A stretch of DNA of 64,000 nucleotides from Papaver somniferum (Eukaryota; Streptophyta; Magnoliopsida; Ranunculales; Papaveraceae). The translations under genes were made by a program, and so were the position numbers. The notes beneath the pieces were generated by a model. The model saw only the letters and a list, made by a program, of their open reading frames with translations, was not told where the DNA came from and ran no database searches. The number at the start of each line of letters is the position of its first letter. The first letter of the stretch is position 1. Location of the stretch: contig NW_020621936.1 in assembly GCF_003573695.1 (NCBI RefSeq), positions 14,074,001 to 14,138,000 on the forward strand, written 5' to 3'. Below are positions 46,483-57,721 of this stretch, one piece after another.

Positions 46483-46842
46483 CCGCAGTAACATGCGGAC
46501 GTGCCACAAACGGCGCAGGCGTGCTAACCCACTTTTGTTCGTGGCCAACGCCATAACAGACTCCAACCAGGGTATTCTTATCAGAAAACACGTTTTTTCT
46601 TTAGTGGCATTAGTCGAAACCTAATTCTTGGTCGTGGCCAAATTACGCCACTTTGGCCCCACGACATGCCACGAGCCATGCAGGGCCCATAAAACCCTAA
46701 AAAAGGCGCCATGCCATGGCCACCCATGGTTATCCTTGCGCCTGTGGTCGTTCCCACATAATGGCCCTGCCATGATTCCTTTGACGCGGCCATGGAACCA
46801 TCTGCATAAAAAACATCACCATACCGCGGCCACATGCCACAC

Positions 46843-47022
46843 GCGCTAATTAAAGCCGCGACATGCCAAACCCTAATTTAGGCAGGGCCGCTATGCCACA
46901 TGCCACACGCGCTAATTAGGGTTGCGGCATGCCAAACCCTAATTTAGGCATGGCCGCTACGACATATGCCACACACACTAATTAGGGTTGCGGCATGCCA
47001 AACCCTAATTTAGGCAGGCGCC
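46843..47022 (+). repeat. About 2.5 tandem units of 72-75 bp
   Basis: Each unit contains GCGGCATGCCAAACCCTAAT, then TTAGGCA and GGCCGCTA. AAACCCTAAT and its complement ATTAGGGTT recur; these look telomere-like but are not in tandem telomeric array. Confidence 0.8.
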
Positions 47023-47620
47023 ACTGCACCACTATGCCACTGACAGGAGTCATTACGCCATTATGCCACTACTGGCGCCAACAAGATGTGGCCATAATCA
47101 ACGACCACCTTCTCTCATAAATTGCAATCTCAGCCGTCCAACTTCGCCACAGAGTTAACCGGCCTATAACAAGTCTTAGGTGACCAACCAAGACTAACCT
47201 AATAACGTCACACGTCATTTTCCTAGGGAAAGTCTCATGACTTAACTTGCCACACATGATTATCCGCCATTTAGCTGGCGTACGATTAATCAGAATATCC
47301 AGGTCTTGCACACAAGACCCACTCAGCAATGTGCTGCACATTTTCCACAAAAATACTTGAGACATCAAACATGTCACAAACTGGGGGATGCTCATCAGGG
47401 TATTGGTCTGGCGGTTTACAGCGTGCGGCGTGCAACACCCCCATTATAAGAAAGTGTCAGGAAAGCGGGCAGTTAGTGGCGGCAAGAAGTAGTGGGTGTA
47501 AACTAACCCGTTTCCTTCATAGTGGGGATTTGGTTTCTAGCATTTACACATTACCCCACTTCTCCATCACTCAATCACTCCCACTTCCTACGAGATTAGG
47601 GTGCGTTCAATTATGACTTG

Positions 47621-47628
47621 TATAAATA
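47621..47628 (+). promoter_or_regulatory. TATA box of the element E LTR
   Basis: TATAAATAGG on the plus strand, downstream of the three repeat sets and about 380 bp before the LTR end. Confidence 0.6.
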
Positions 47629-48009
47629 GGTTTCTACCTATTTCGACCAAAGGACCGGTTTTGGTTAACAACAACACGAGTATCCAGAAAAACACCAAAG
47701 AACTGATAGATTACATTCCGCAAGCCAGTTCCATATTCTGATACAATAAAACAACCACACCTTCAGAATTAACCATTCTGGTCCCAACACCTTCTTCGCT
47801 TCCCTCCCTAAGACCAACCCTTCTCCTTCACTTTGTGACCGAAGCAAGACTGGAACGACCATTTCTTGGTTTAGTCCAGGATTGTACATATTGATCTCTC
47901 GAATCTAAAGCACTCCCGTGCAGTGCATTTGTTTAAGTCTAAATTCGTTTCTCAATAACACACCCAAATTTACCAAAACCGGCAGAAACAGTTTTTACCC
48001 CAAAACTAC

Positions 48010-48026
48010 TGGCGACCACAGTGGGA
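48010..48026 (+). other. Primer binding site of element E
   Basis: TGGCGACCACAGTGGGA, similar to the CGACC/CGCCC-type PBS of plant gypsy (Tat-like) elements. It marks E as a plus-strand element. Confidence 0.6.
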
Positions 48027-50770
48027 TATTAGTCTCTCGGTTGCAAAATCAGTTTCTCAGGATTCATTCCATTTTTCTCAATTTCAAAAGGGTGGATCTT
48101 AGATCCAATTCAATCATTAAACTCAATTTAGGTTCAACAACCAATTTCAATTCCGGTGTTCCATTCGCTAAGAAGCTTCACAAAAATACTATTGCAAGCA
48201 ATGCTACTGGAAATGCCTTGGATAGCTGAGCACCAGTAAATCTCCCAGATGAAAGGACCATAAAACCGCGTGAAGACACATGAAGACTTTATTACTACTT
48301 AGGAAGGCACAATGGCTTCTCTCGAGGTCCGAATGGAGCAAGCCACATCTGCAACACTATAAGTGTTATATGGAGCAATCCGGAAACGCCTCAAAGTTAT
48401 CACCGATATTAATGTCTCCAGGGTCCACACTCAGGGAGATAAAAGGAAGATTCGTATAGCCGTTGTTCCAGTATGGAGATAGTCGACAACAAATCTGAAC
48501 AACGGTGGAGTCCTAGAAAGGCACCTGCAGAGATCATAAAAGCGAGGGTCTATCTCCATTCCACCACTACTACCATTTTATGGTCAGGAGTATCCGCTAT
48601 CACTTCATCAGAAAAATGTATAGATCCAGACCATGGCGTAATTATGGGAATTCGTAAATCTACAATAATAAAGGAGGCTTGACACATCCTCAAATCATTC
48701 ATAAGGGGTTCTCCTATTATGCCGACCCAAGAAAGAGCAAGCCCGGGACATCTTCAGATCTACTGGAGCCGACACGTCAAGAGAGCATCCTCAAGAAGAT
48801 AACGGTGCCCGCACCATCATGTCAGGGAAGAATCCGCAGCCGAGATAACTTCACGAAGAGGAAGATTCGAGAAGTTGATGCACCAAAAGGATCCGCATTT
48901 CCCATATTTCCTTTGCCCAGGGAAGCGGGTAATGCTGAAGAGTTCTCCAAATTTCCTACCAAAAGAACCTACACCGGGATGTTCCAGCAAAATAACAAGC
49001 ATCTCGAAGACTACGTCAAGAGATCCAAAATTGAAGCCCTCGATTTCCAAGTATAATGCTGGTACTAACACATCAACAGATAACCCACAAAGAGAGACAC
49101 CTCATCAGCAGCGTCACCCACGGACATGGCATGTGGTTTAGAAAGGTTACGGGTCGTTTTGCGAGAACTCCGTCAGAAATGTTTTTACACTTCCCTCCAG
49201 AAGAATTGAAACTGGTGCTAATTGGTGAAGAATCTTGGAGTGATACATATACCAAACGATTCATATGGAAGTCTTCTACAACATACTAAAAGGGAACATC
49301 AATCCTATGAATGAGCTATAAATAGAAGCCGAAATTATCGACTACGTGACAGCTGAAAAACTTACATAATTCTTTCTGGAAAGTTCTGAATTTTCGGTAT
49401 CACGTACTTTTCACCCACCAAACGGACTCTGAATGAATAAATTCTTTTTGCAAAAGTTAAATTTTCCTCTTAGCAAAAGAATGATAGGTCAATCACCTCA
49501 TTCTGATATATGACGGAGATTTTGCGGCCGCTTTGGCAAGAAGACATGAATCTGAAATTTTCATCAAGTCAATACACCATGGTCGCAGGCAAGCAACAAT
49601 AGGCAAGTTTCCGCACGCAGATAATCATGGAAGAGGTACTTCGCCGAAATAAGAAAAAACAAGGATAAGAAGAAATAACCTTACGGACACAAGTTATATT
49701 AAAATACAGAATCCTTCTTTTGGGACACAATGTCCGAGCAAATCCTTGCGTGTTACCAGAGTCCCGCCCGCTACACCACTCCTTCCTTCCAAGCATCGTA
49801 TCGTGCCATAGCCGCCACTCCTTCCTGCCAAATATCGTGTCGTAGCCGCCACTCCTTCTTGTAAAGGTTCGTGCCCGTAGCCGCCACTCCTTTATGCCAA
49901 GGATCGTGCCGTAGTTGCCACTCCTTCCTGCCAAGGATCGTGTCGTAGCCACCACACTCCTCCCTGTCAAGGATCGTGATCGCAACCAGCCAAGGTTCGT
50001 AGTTATGGCCACCTTTTGTCCCATCCTGTCAAAGCTCTTGGTCGTGGACAGTTTTACTTGCTTACACGTCCAGCCGATACCTTTGCTTCCATGGACTCCC
50101 ATGCAATTCCAGCCGACCTATTTTGTTCCCACGACAATGTAGTCTCTTCTGATCACAGCTGCTGCCAAGAACCGTTGTTGCTCGTTTGTTGATACCAGCC
50201 AGCGCTTCACCATAGCAACAACCATACTATAAAGGTAATCCGTACTTCTCCCTATTTTAGTTTCACATGGAAGAAGTAATAAAGTCACCAGTACAGATGT
50301 AAGATGGTGATATATTTATCATGGTCAACCCACCGACCATACAAGATAGAAACATGTAAACCACACTTGGGGACTGAGGTTCTACACGGAATCCCTTCAC
50401 TGTCAAAGCTCAGAAGACACTGTCAACCAAAAAGTCATAGCCACGACAAGGTCATCTACTCTTCAAAGGTGTAGCGTAAGGATATCTTCACCTCTCTATC
50501 TGGATGGCGCCTGCAACACTTTACGAGGTCGCCACTGATCCCAAGCCTACTCAGAGAAAATAACTTCAGTAACTAAAGAGAAGTGCGACTAGGGGCGGCT
50601 CATCCCAGTCTATCCCTGAAAACAATTAAATATACATGAGATAACTCCATAGACGCGGCTGAAATGTTTTTCTTGAAGAAACAGGGGGAGCCACGATTAA
50701 CAACATAACTCTCCCACTTATACCTCTTCGTTATCCAGAATATTTTTCCATGTGATGTTCCAGTGATGGG
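48027..50770 (+). mobile_element. Internal region of element E, no recognisable pol
   Basis: Short broken frames occur at 48312-48480 and 48679-49056; the latter (125 codons, basic, Lys/Pro-rich) might be a gag remnant but shows no known motif. A minisatellite lies at 49770-50010. GGGGACTGAGG near 50376-50386 could be a PPT, but no LTR start follows it convincingly. The region is cut at 50770 by element C. Confidence 0.45.
49770..50010 (+). repeat. Minisatellite of about 37-bp units
   Basis: About six units of CGTAGCCGCCACTCCTTCCT then GCCAAGGATCGTG, degenerating to the right. The long minus-strand frame here (49569-50102) follows the repeat phase and is not taken as a gene. Confidence 0.85.
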
Positions 50771-52327
50771 TGTCGTAGCTCAATCAAATTTATAATCTTA
50801 TTTTCACACAATTAACTGGTAATATAATGGAAGTAAGGATCGTTCCCACGAAGAGCAGTGAGTTTTAGTTTTCAAAGTGTCACAAAAGGGGAATTTTGTT
50901 TTAGATTGTAAACAAAATAAATAATCAAAGCAAATAAAATTGTATTGTAGTCAATATAGAGAGATATGATCGAGGAATCCTTCTTCGTATATAAACCATC
51001 AATGAGTTAATATATTTATCTATTCTTCATTAATCATAGATTATCACCAACCATAGAATAACAGGTACGCTTAGCTATTCCCAAAATTCCTTAAATCACT
51101 GGATAACAGGTACGCTTAGTTACCAGATTCTATTCAACTGAGCCTCCCTGAGGTATGCTTACAAGGTTTAACTCAACCGAATGCTTTAGGTTTTGTGAAT
51201 TTAGGTTTGATCCTAGTAGTTAGACTCAATACGCTCGGTCTACTTGCTAGGGTTGTATCTACATACGATTGTTTTACAGAATCCCTCTGCAAGGTCTCGC
51301 GTTCTCTACTTGTGTAAGGAATTATTCAACAATTACGGATATCCTAAACCTTACTAACAATAGATTAGACTAACAAATGTATTTAGTTGACCACCTAAAC
51401 AATCTATCAATCAATCAATCATAAGTATTTTAATAGTAAACACAAACGATAATCATATGAAGAAATCAAAATAGATTCATATTTTAAATCAAATCAAGTT
51501 TACAACTTAGAATTCATCCTCAATCAATAGGTGTTTAGCAACTCATGGATGTAGAAACATCCATGATATACATATAAGAAAAGTAAAGAGATAACGTTAC
51601 GATTGATAATCGCTCTGTATGATGTTTCTTCTCTCCAAACCCTAACAATTTCGTGACCTAAAGATGTGATATGATTTCACATAACCTAATACCTTTTTAT
51701 ATGTTTTACATTGCTTGGCGTTCACGTATTGGGTTCGGTTCAAGAACCCGACCCAAAATAACGAATTAACGTTCCCAAACGTGACCTTAGGCCTTCCAAG
51801 GTGTGAATACACATTTCCCATTTGATAAGTTTGCGTAACCAGTCCGCAAAATTCAAATTCCAGCAGAAATTTTCGGAAATAAGTCTGCGAAATCGGTTCG
51901 CAAACCCAGTTCGTGGACTTCACTGTCTTCGGTATTCAATGAAAATTGTTTTGGCCACAACTTCTTCATCCGAACTCGGAATGACCTCCTTATTTTTGAG
52001 TTATTTTTATCTTTCAATTCTCTTCAAGATGATGATGAGAAATCCTTAATTTGAATGAGTTAAGATCGGTCTTTGGCCCTACTCTTGATTTTGAGCGTTT
52101 TGCTCCTTTTCGTCGCTTTTCTTCCACTTCTCTTGGACTTGGGCACTTGGATACTTGAGATACTTCTCTTCTTAGCTCTTTTCAGCACTTTGTAGATCCT
52201 TTTTGTATGATTCACCTATTAGAGGCAAATAATAGAAAACAAGAGTAATAATACAAATACATGCAAGAATAATAGCTAAAACAAGTATGGAATGGGTACT
52301 AAAATCATATGAATTATGCACTTATCA
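50771..52327 (-). mobile_element. 3' LTR of element C (Athila lineage)
   Basis: On the minus strand it begins TGATAAGTGCATAATTC at 52327, directly after a PPT, and is taken to end in GCTACGACA at 50771; the left edge is inferred because the partner LTR is outside the window. The TATA box TATAAAAAGG on the minus strand is at 51692-51701. The candidate target duplication left of it is ATGGG. Length is 1557 bp. Confidence 0.65.
51692..51701 (-). promoter_or_regulatory. TATA box of the element C LTR
   Basis: Minus strand TATAAAAAGG, about 630 bp into the LTR, a normal place for the end of U3. Confidence 0.5.
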
Positions 52328-52345
52328 AATTCCCCCACACTTAGC
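52328..52345 (-). other. Polypurine tract of element C
   Basis: Minus strand AAGTGTGGGGGAATT directly before the LTR start, preceded by CTCGAGGACTAGCAAAAGC. The array and element D have related sequences at the same place. Confidence 0.8.
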
Positions 52346-54326
52346 TTTTGCTAGTCCTCGAGCAAACTAAATAAAACTAATCCTAAATACAACAACTCCA
52401 TGTCGTTGAGAAAACGGTTACTCTTAGCATGAATAACATGCCTTTAAACCCATAGGTGTCCCTAGTGGACGAGTTATAGTCTCGTGATGGATTACAAGAG
52501 GTATACCCGCAAAACGTACTCCAACTGATCGCCTTGGAAGAACCACTAAGGATAAACACAAAGCAAAAAGCCAAGTAATTATCTCGCATATGTTCTCTAG
52601 CTACAAACATCCCACATACATTCCAATCATCACACATGAGTAATTACTTACGTGTGTCATTCAACCTGATTGCAAAACTCTACTAAGATAGTCATCGTAC
52701 TTGTTGCAATGTTTGTCACAACACTCGCATACTGAAATCACATGGATAGAAAAGATAATGGAAATATAAAAGTGAAGTGTGCAAATGTTGACTTAAGTGA
52801 AAGATGTTACCCACAATACTTGTATGAATGTCGTCAAATGATATATATTTATAGCGCAATAGTTGAGAGAAGCACCCATTTAACTTGACCACATGATTAG
52901 ATACTCTAAGCGCATGTTTCCTTTTCAACAAGTATGCGATAGTTGCCTTGGATCCTACGTTCCACGCTTGCTTAGGCGACGGAGACATGGACAAAGTTTC
53001 ACGCATACTGCCAGCCAAGTGTAAAGAACCTCATCAATAGTCTTTTTGAGTTGCTATATAATGATGATATGGTTTTTATTTTTATCGACTACATGATTAG
53101 ATATTCTAAGAGCATGTTCCTTTTCAACAAATACGTGATAGTTGCCTTGGATTCTGCGTTCCACGCTTGCTTAGGCGACGGAGACAGGGACAACGTTTCA
53201 CACGTATTGCTATCCAAGTGTCGATAAATGAAGAGGAGCCTTATATATATATATATATATTTTATTTTTTTCCGGCTCACTCTTTATGAGTGTAAGAAAA
53301 TTGTCTTATGGGGCTTTTATAAACTCAACCAATGATTACCTTGCTACAACATCCACGACAGTATTAGGATCCCACCAAATCACTTTAGAGAAACATATAA
53401 CTGCAAAAATAAAAAGGAAGTGATTCAGTAATGATTAATTGCGAGGATAAATTTTTCAAACGACTACCATATCTTAGTTTCGCAATCAATTATGAAAGTA
53501 TATATAATTAAGGATTTTAGAATGATAAAGTGGAACTCAATCTATAGTCGTAAGAACTGTTTCAACCTTAAAAGGTTTAGAGTGTCATCCTAAATAGCTC
53601 ATAATTAACTCCAAAAGATGAAGTCTCAAGAATGAAAGAAATCAAAGAGTATGATTTATATTATTTATTTGTTTTTGTTTATTTTTTATACAATCCAAAC
53701 ATGCTTAACTACTCCCCCACACTTAAACTCAACATTGTCCTCAATGTTCAAAACCGAAAATTCTGATTTCTGACGCAACAACAAATTAAACTCGAAAACT
53801 GTACAAATGGGTAGGGAACTAGGAAAAACATCCTAAACAAAAGTTGTTCGCCTACGGTCTTTTCTATAAGGTGTCAAAAGGGCACAGTGTTTCGATAAAC
53901 GGTCTGACTTTTATGACCTCCGGACTGACTGACATGCAATCTGAAAAAGTTTTGGAAAAATACCGAAACTCAAATGTCCAGGCCTATCACTCCAACTTAA
54001 CAGACTCCGAATTCATATGTTATTTTTGTAAAATAAAGGTATGTCTGTCCTTTTTAAAAGTTGGTGTCAACCACTCAAATCGGACTCCGTATAAAGTCTC
54101 GAGAGCTATTTTCGTAACAAGTGTGCAGTCAGAATTTTCTGACGAGAATTCGTCAAAACTTTCATTAAAGAAATAGGACTTGTAAAATCTAAGATGGGAA
54201 TGCAAGATATGATATTCAAAACTAAGAAAATCAAAAACAAAAGGGATAGAGATATAAAATCGATAGGTTTCCTCCCATTTAGCGCTTAGTTTAATGTCCT
54301 CAGCCTGACTTGGCATTCCAATGATG
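52346..54326 (-). other. 3' non-coding region of element C between integrase and PPT
   Basis: About 2 kb with no env-like frame. It contains paired hairpins (52450-52485), a 130-bp direct repeat (52891-53021 and 53091-53220), a TA microsatellite (about 53243-53260) and the upstream hairpin with a second PPT-like motif (53712-53748). Athila elements normally have space for an env-like gene here; none is recognisable. Confidence 0.7.
52891..53220 (-). repeat. Direct repeat of about 130 bp in the C 3' region
   Basis: Copies at 52891-53021 and 53091-53220 share ACATGATTAG, the block TTCCACGCTTGCTTAGGCGA and CCAAGTG, with roughly 10-15 percent difference by eye. Confidence 0.85.
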
Positions 54327-54992
54327 CTACTTCTCCAGAGGGAGTAAATCTTCAAGTCTCATTACTTCTACATTCTCCTTAGAGAAATTTTCATAATAAG
54401 GCTTCAATATATGGCCGTTGACTTTGAAAGTTTTTCCAGTTTTCATACTAGTAATTTCAACTGCACCATAAGGAAAAACATTAGTAACAACATATGGTCC
54501 TATCCATCTGGACCTTAGCTTCCCAGGAAATAATCGAAGACGAGTATTAAATAAAAGAACTTTTTGACCCACAACAAAACTCTTTCGAGAAATCATCTTG
54601 TCATGGAAAAGTTTTGTCTTCTCCATGTATATACGAGAACTCTCGTAAGCATCATTACGTATCTCCTCTAGCTCATTGAGTTGTAACTTCCTTTGTTTCT
54701 CCACATTATCATAATCCATGTTGCACATCTTTATCGCCCAATAAGCCTTGTGTTCAAGTTCAACCGGAAGATGACAAGCTTTTCCATAAACCAACCGATA
54801 TGGAGACATACCAATCAGTGTCTTGTACGCCGTTCTATACGCCCAAAGCACATCATTAAGCCTATAACTCCAATATTTCCGTGTAGTGTTAACGGTTTTC
54901 TCAAGAATGGATTTAATCTCACGGTTTGATAGTTCGGCTTGCCCACTAGTTTGTGGGTGATAGGCGTACCAACCTTGTGTGTTATGTTGCAC
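54327..54992 (-). pseudogene. Integrase C-terminal part of element C
   Basis: 221 codons, including the catalytic Glu in Gly-Gln-Ala-Glu and the C-terminal binding domain (Trp-Ile-Gly-Pro-Tyr-Val). It overlaps the upstream frame at 54815-54992, so one frameshift near 54970 separates the last catalytic residue from the first two. Athila-type by overall similarity. Confidence 0.85.
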
Positions 54993-56449
54993 TTCTTGAG
55001 TAGAGCATGGAAGGATTTTTGAAAATGCGAACCTCCGTCACTGATAACCACTCTTGGTGTACCATGTCTAGAGAAAATATATTTCTTCACAAACTCACAA
55101 ACAACTTGAGAATCATTAGTAGGGGTGGCTTTAGCTTCCACCCATTTTGAAACATAATCCACATCAAGAAGTATATAAAATTTTCCATTAGAATTGACAA
55201 AAGGACCCATAAAATCAATTCCCCACACATCGAATACTTCAACAACAAGAATTGGTGTGAGTGGCATTTGATTTCGAGCACCTAGATTTCCCTTTCTCTG
55301 ACATCTATCACAAGATTTGCAAAAAATATATGCATCCTCGAATAAGGTAGCCCAATAAAAGCCACTTTCAAGTACTTTGAAAGCGGTACGTTTAGAACCA
55401 AAGTGACCACCACATGCATAAGTATGAAAGAAAGTAAGAATTGATTGAAATTCAGAATTAGGTACGCACCTGCGAATGATTTGATCAGAACCGTATTTCC
55501 ATAAGTATGGCTCATCCCACACATACTGCTTGGATATTTTCTTAAGCTTAAGCTTTTGAAAATTAGACATTGTACTAGGTACTTGTCTTGTAACCAAATA
55601 GTTCACTATATCCACGTACCAAGGTGTTGAATCTTCAATTGAGAAAAGTTGTTCGTCTGGAAAACGATCTTGTAAAGGAAGTTCTTCTTCGGAAACAACA
55701 AGTCTACTAAGATGATCAGCAACAGTATTTTCAACACCTCTTTTATCTTTTATTTCATAATCAAATTCTTGCAATAGTAGTATCCACCGTATAAGTCTTG
55801 GCTTAGCTTCTTTCTTCTTTAATAGGTACCGAAGTGCTGCATGATCGGAATACACAACCACTTTTGAACCAACCAAATAGGATCTAAATTTTTCAAGTGC
55901 AAACACTATAGCAAAAAATTCTTTCTCGGTGGTAGAGTAGTTGATTTGTGCATCGTTTAGGGTCCTAGATGCATAATAAATCACATGAGACAACTTGTCT
56001 ACTCTTTGACCCAAAACGGCTCCAACTGCATAGTCACTTGCATCACACATTAATTCAAATAGCAAACTCCAATCTGGTGACTTGATAATTGGTGCAGTTG
56101 TCAACAATTCTTTCAATTTATCAAAGGCATCCTTGCACTCCTTGTTGAAGTCAAAAATAACCTCTTTTTGCAATAATCTGCACATCGGCATTGAGATTTT
56201 GGAGAAATCCTTGATAAACCGCCTGTAAAAACCTGCATGACCAAGAAAAGAACGAATTTCCCTCACCGAAGCGGGATATTGTATGTTTCTTATTAAGTCT
56301 ATCTTTGCTTTTTCAACTTCAAGCCCTCGAGAGGACACAATGTGACCAAGCACTATGCCATGGTTTACCATAAAGTGACATTTCTCCCAATTAAGAACAA
56401 GATTAGTGTTTATGCATCTTTTAAACACAATTAAAGATTTTGTAAACAA
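54815..56449 (-). pseudogene. RT C-terminus, RNase H and integrase N-terminal part of element C
   Basis: This long frame holds the RT thumb (Leu-Gly-His-Ile-Val), RNase H with its four acidic positions (Cys-Asp-Ala-Ser, Glu-Lys-Glu-Phe, Tyr-Ser-Asp-His, Ala-Asp-His-Leu), the integrase zinc region (His ... His ... Cys-Asp-Arg-Cys) and two of the three catalytic residues (Gly-Ile-Asp-Phe and Ile-Ser-Asp-Gly). It is well preserved apart from frame breaks at both ends. There is only one RNase H, unlike B. Confidence 0.88.
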
Positions 56450-57165
56450 AAATTAAATGAATCACCATAAACACTAAAATCATCCATAAATACCTCAATA
56501 ATCCGCTCCACATAGTCAGAAAATATGCTGACTATACACCTCTGAAAAGTTGCAGGTGCATTGCAAAGACCAAACGACATTCGTCTATAGGCAAACGTAC
56601 CAAAAGGGAAAGTAAAAGTAGTCTTCTCCTGATCCTCCGGCGCAATAACAATCTGATTGTAGCCCGAATAACCGTCTAAAAAGCAATAATGTGAGTGACT
56701 AGCTAACCTCTCTAACATATGATCAATGAAAGGCAAAGGAAAGTGATCCTTTCGGGTTGCTGTATTAAGCTTTCTGTAGTCTATGCATACTCTCCATCCT
56801 GTTAGAACTCTTGTCGGAACAAGTTCATCATCTTGATTTCTAACAACAGTGACACCTGATTTCTTAGGCACCACTTGAACCGGGCTAACCCATTTGCTAT
56901 CAGAAATTGGGTAAATCACCCCCACACTTAGTAATTTGAGGATCTCTTTCTTCACAACCTCCATCATTTGGGGGTTAAGCCTACGCTGAGCATCACGTAC
57001 TGGCTTGAAATCATCTTCCATTAGGATTCTATGCATGCACATGGATGGACTAATTCCTTTGATATCAGCAATTGTCCAACCAATAGCCGTTTTGTGCTCT
57101 TTCAGATCCCTAAGTAGACGTTCTTCTTGTATTGGGGTGAGGTTCTTTGCAATAATCACCGGAAG
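56431..57165 (-). pseudogene. Reverse transcriptase of element C
   Basis: The frame carries fingers and palm: Pro-Lys-Lys-Ser-Gly, Phe-Leu-Asp-Gly-Tyr-Ser-Gly-Tyr-Asn and the catalytic Phe-Met-Asp-Asp typical of Athila. It is cut off from the protease by one in-frame TAA at 57163-57165 and from the rest of RT by a frameshift near 56440. Confidence 0.88.
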
Positions 57166-57721
57166 TTATTCTTTATCACCCAAGTACGCGTACTTTAAGT
57201 GATCCGAAAGCGGATTCAATTCAAGTTTCGGTGCATGCACAATAGAAGGTAAAAGAACCTCATTAGTTATGGGTAAAGAAATATAAGAAATATTACCCGG
57301 TTTAGCTTCTTGTAGTGTTGTTAAAGCACCACACATCTCCACTAGCTCTTTGGCTAATTTAACGTCCAAGGTCGGTTGTCCATGAACGTCCAAATCAATG
57401 TTGTTGCGTAACACAACTCCAAGTTCGTCTTCAGCATTAAATTCAAACATTTGTTGTGCTAACGAACCAATAAAATCAATGGAGAAAGCTGAGTGAACGT
57501 CACTAGGATAGCGCATGGTTTCAAAAATATTGAACCATATGATCTCCTTATCAAATTCCATAGTGAGTGCACCACTATCAACATCAATCTTCGTCTTTGC
57601 AGTCTTCATAAACGGTCTCCCAAGAAGTAACGAAGTAGATGAACAATTATCTCCATTGTGCATATCCACAATGTAAAAATCAACCGGAAAGATTAACTGA
57701 TTCACTTGAACTAACACGTCC
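57166..57721 (-). pseudogene. Protease C-terminal part of element C, truncated by element D
   Basis: Contains Leu-Leu-Leu-Gly-Arg-Pro-Phe, the conserved C-terminal protease motif, and the Athila linker to RT. The active-site Asp would lie upstream, beyond the D insertion that starts at 57722. The frame is open right up to the D junction. Gag and the 5' LTR of C must be to the right of the window. Confidence 0.8.

Larger units (their letters stand above)
45602..48002 (+). mobile_element. LTR of element E (about 2.4 kb, GC-rich, repeat-filled)
   Basis: The right edge is supported by a PBS 8 bases further on and by CCCCA at 48002; the left edge (TGTGTCAACACAC) is a guess from the TG start and the change from copia relic. 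U3 contains three sets of tandem repeats and is GC-rich in an AT-rich window. The TATA box is at 47621-47628. No second LTR is seen. Confidence 0.5.

Noticed and set aside
46279..46624. ORFs on both strands over the CATGC repeats
   Set aside because: Repeat-driven open frames without other support.
46843..47022. Telomere-like AAACCCTAAT motifs as an interstitial telomere
   Set aside because: Only isolated single motifs within a longer 72-75-bp repeat; no tandem telomeric array.
49569..50102. 177-codon minus-strand ORF
   Set aside because: It follows the phase of the 37-bp minisatellite and flanks it with unrelated sequence.
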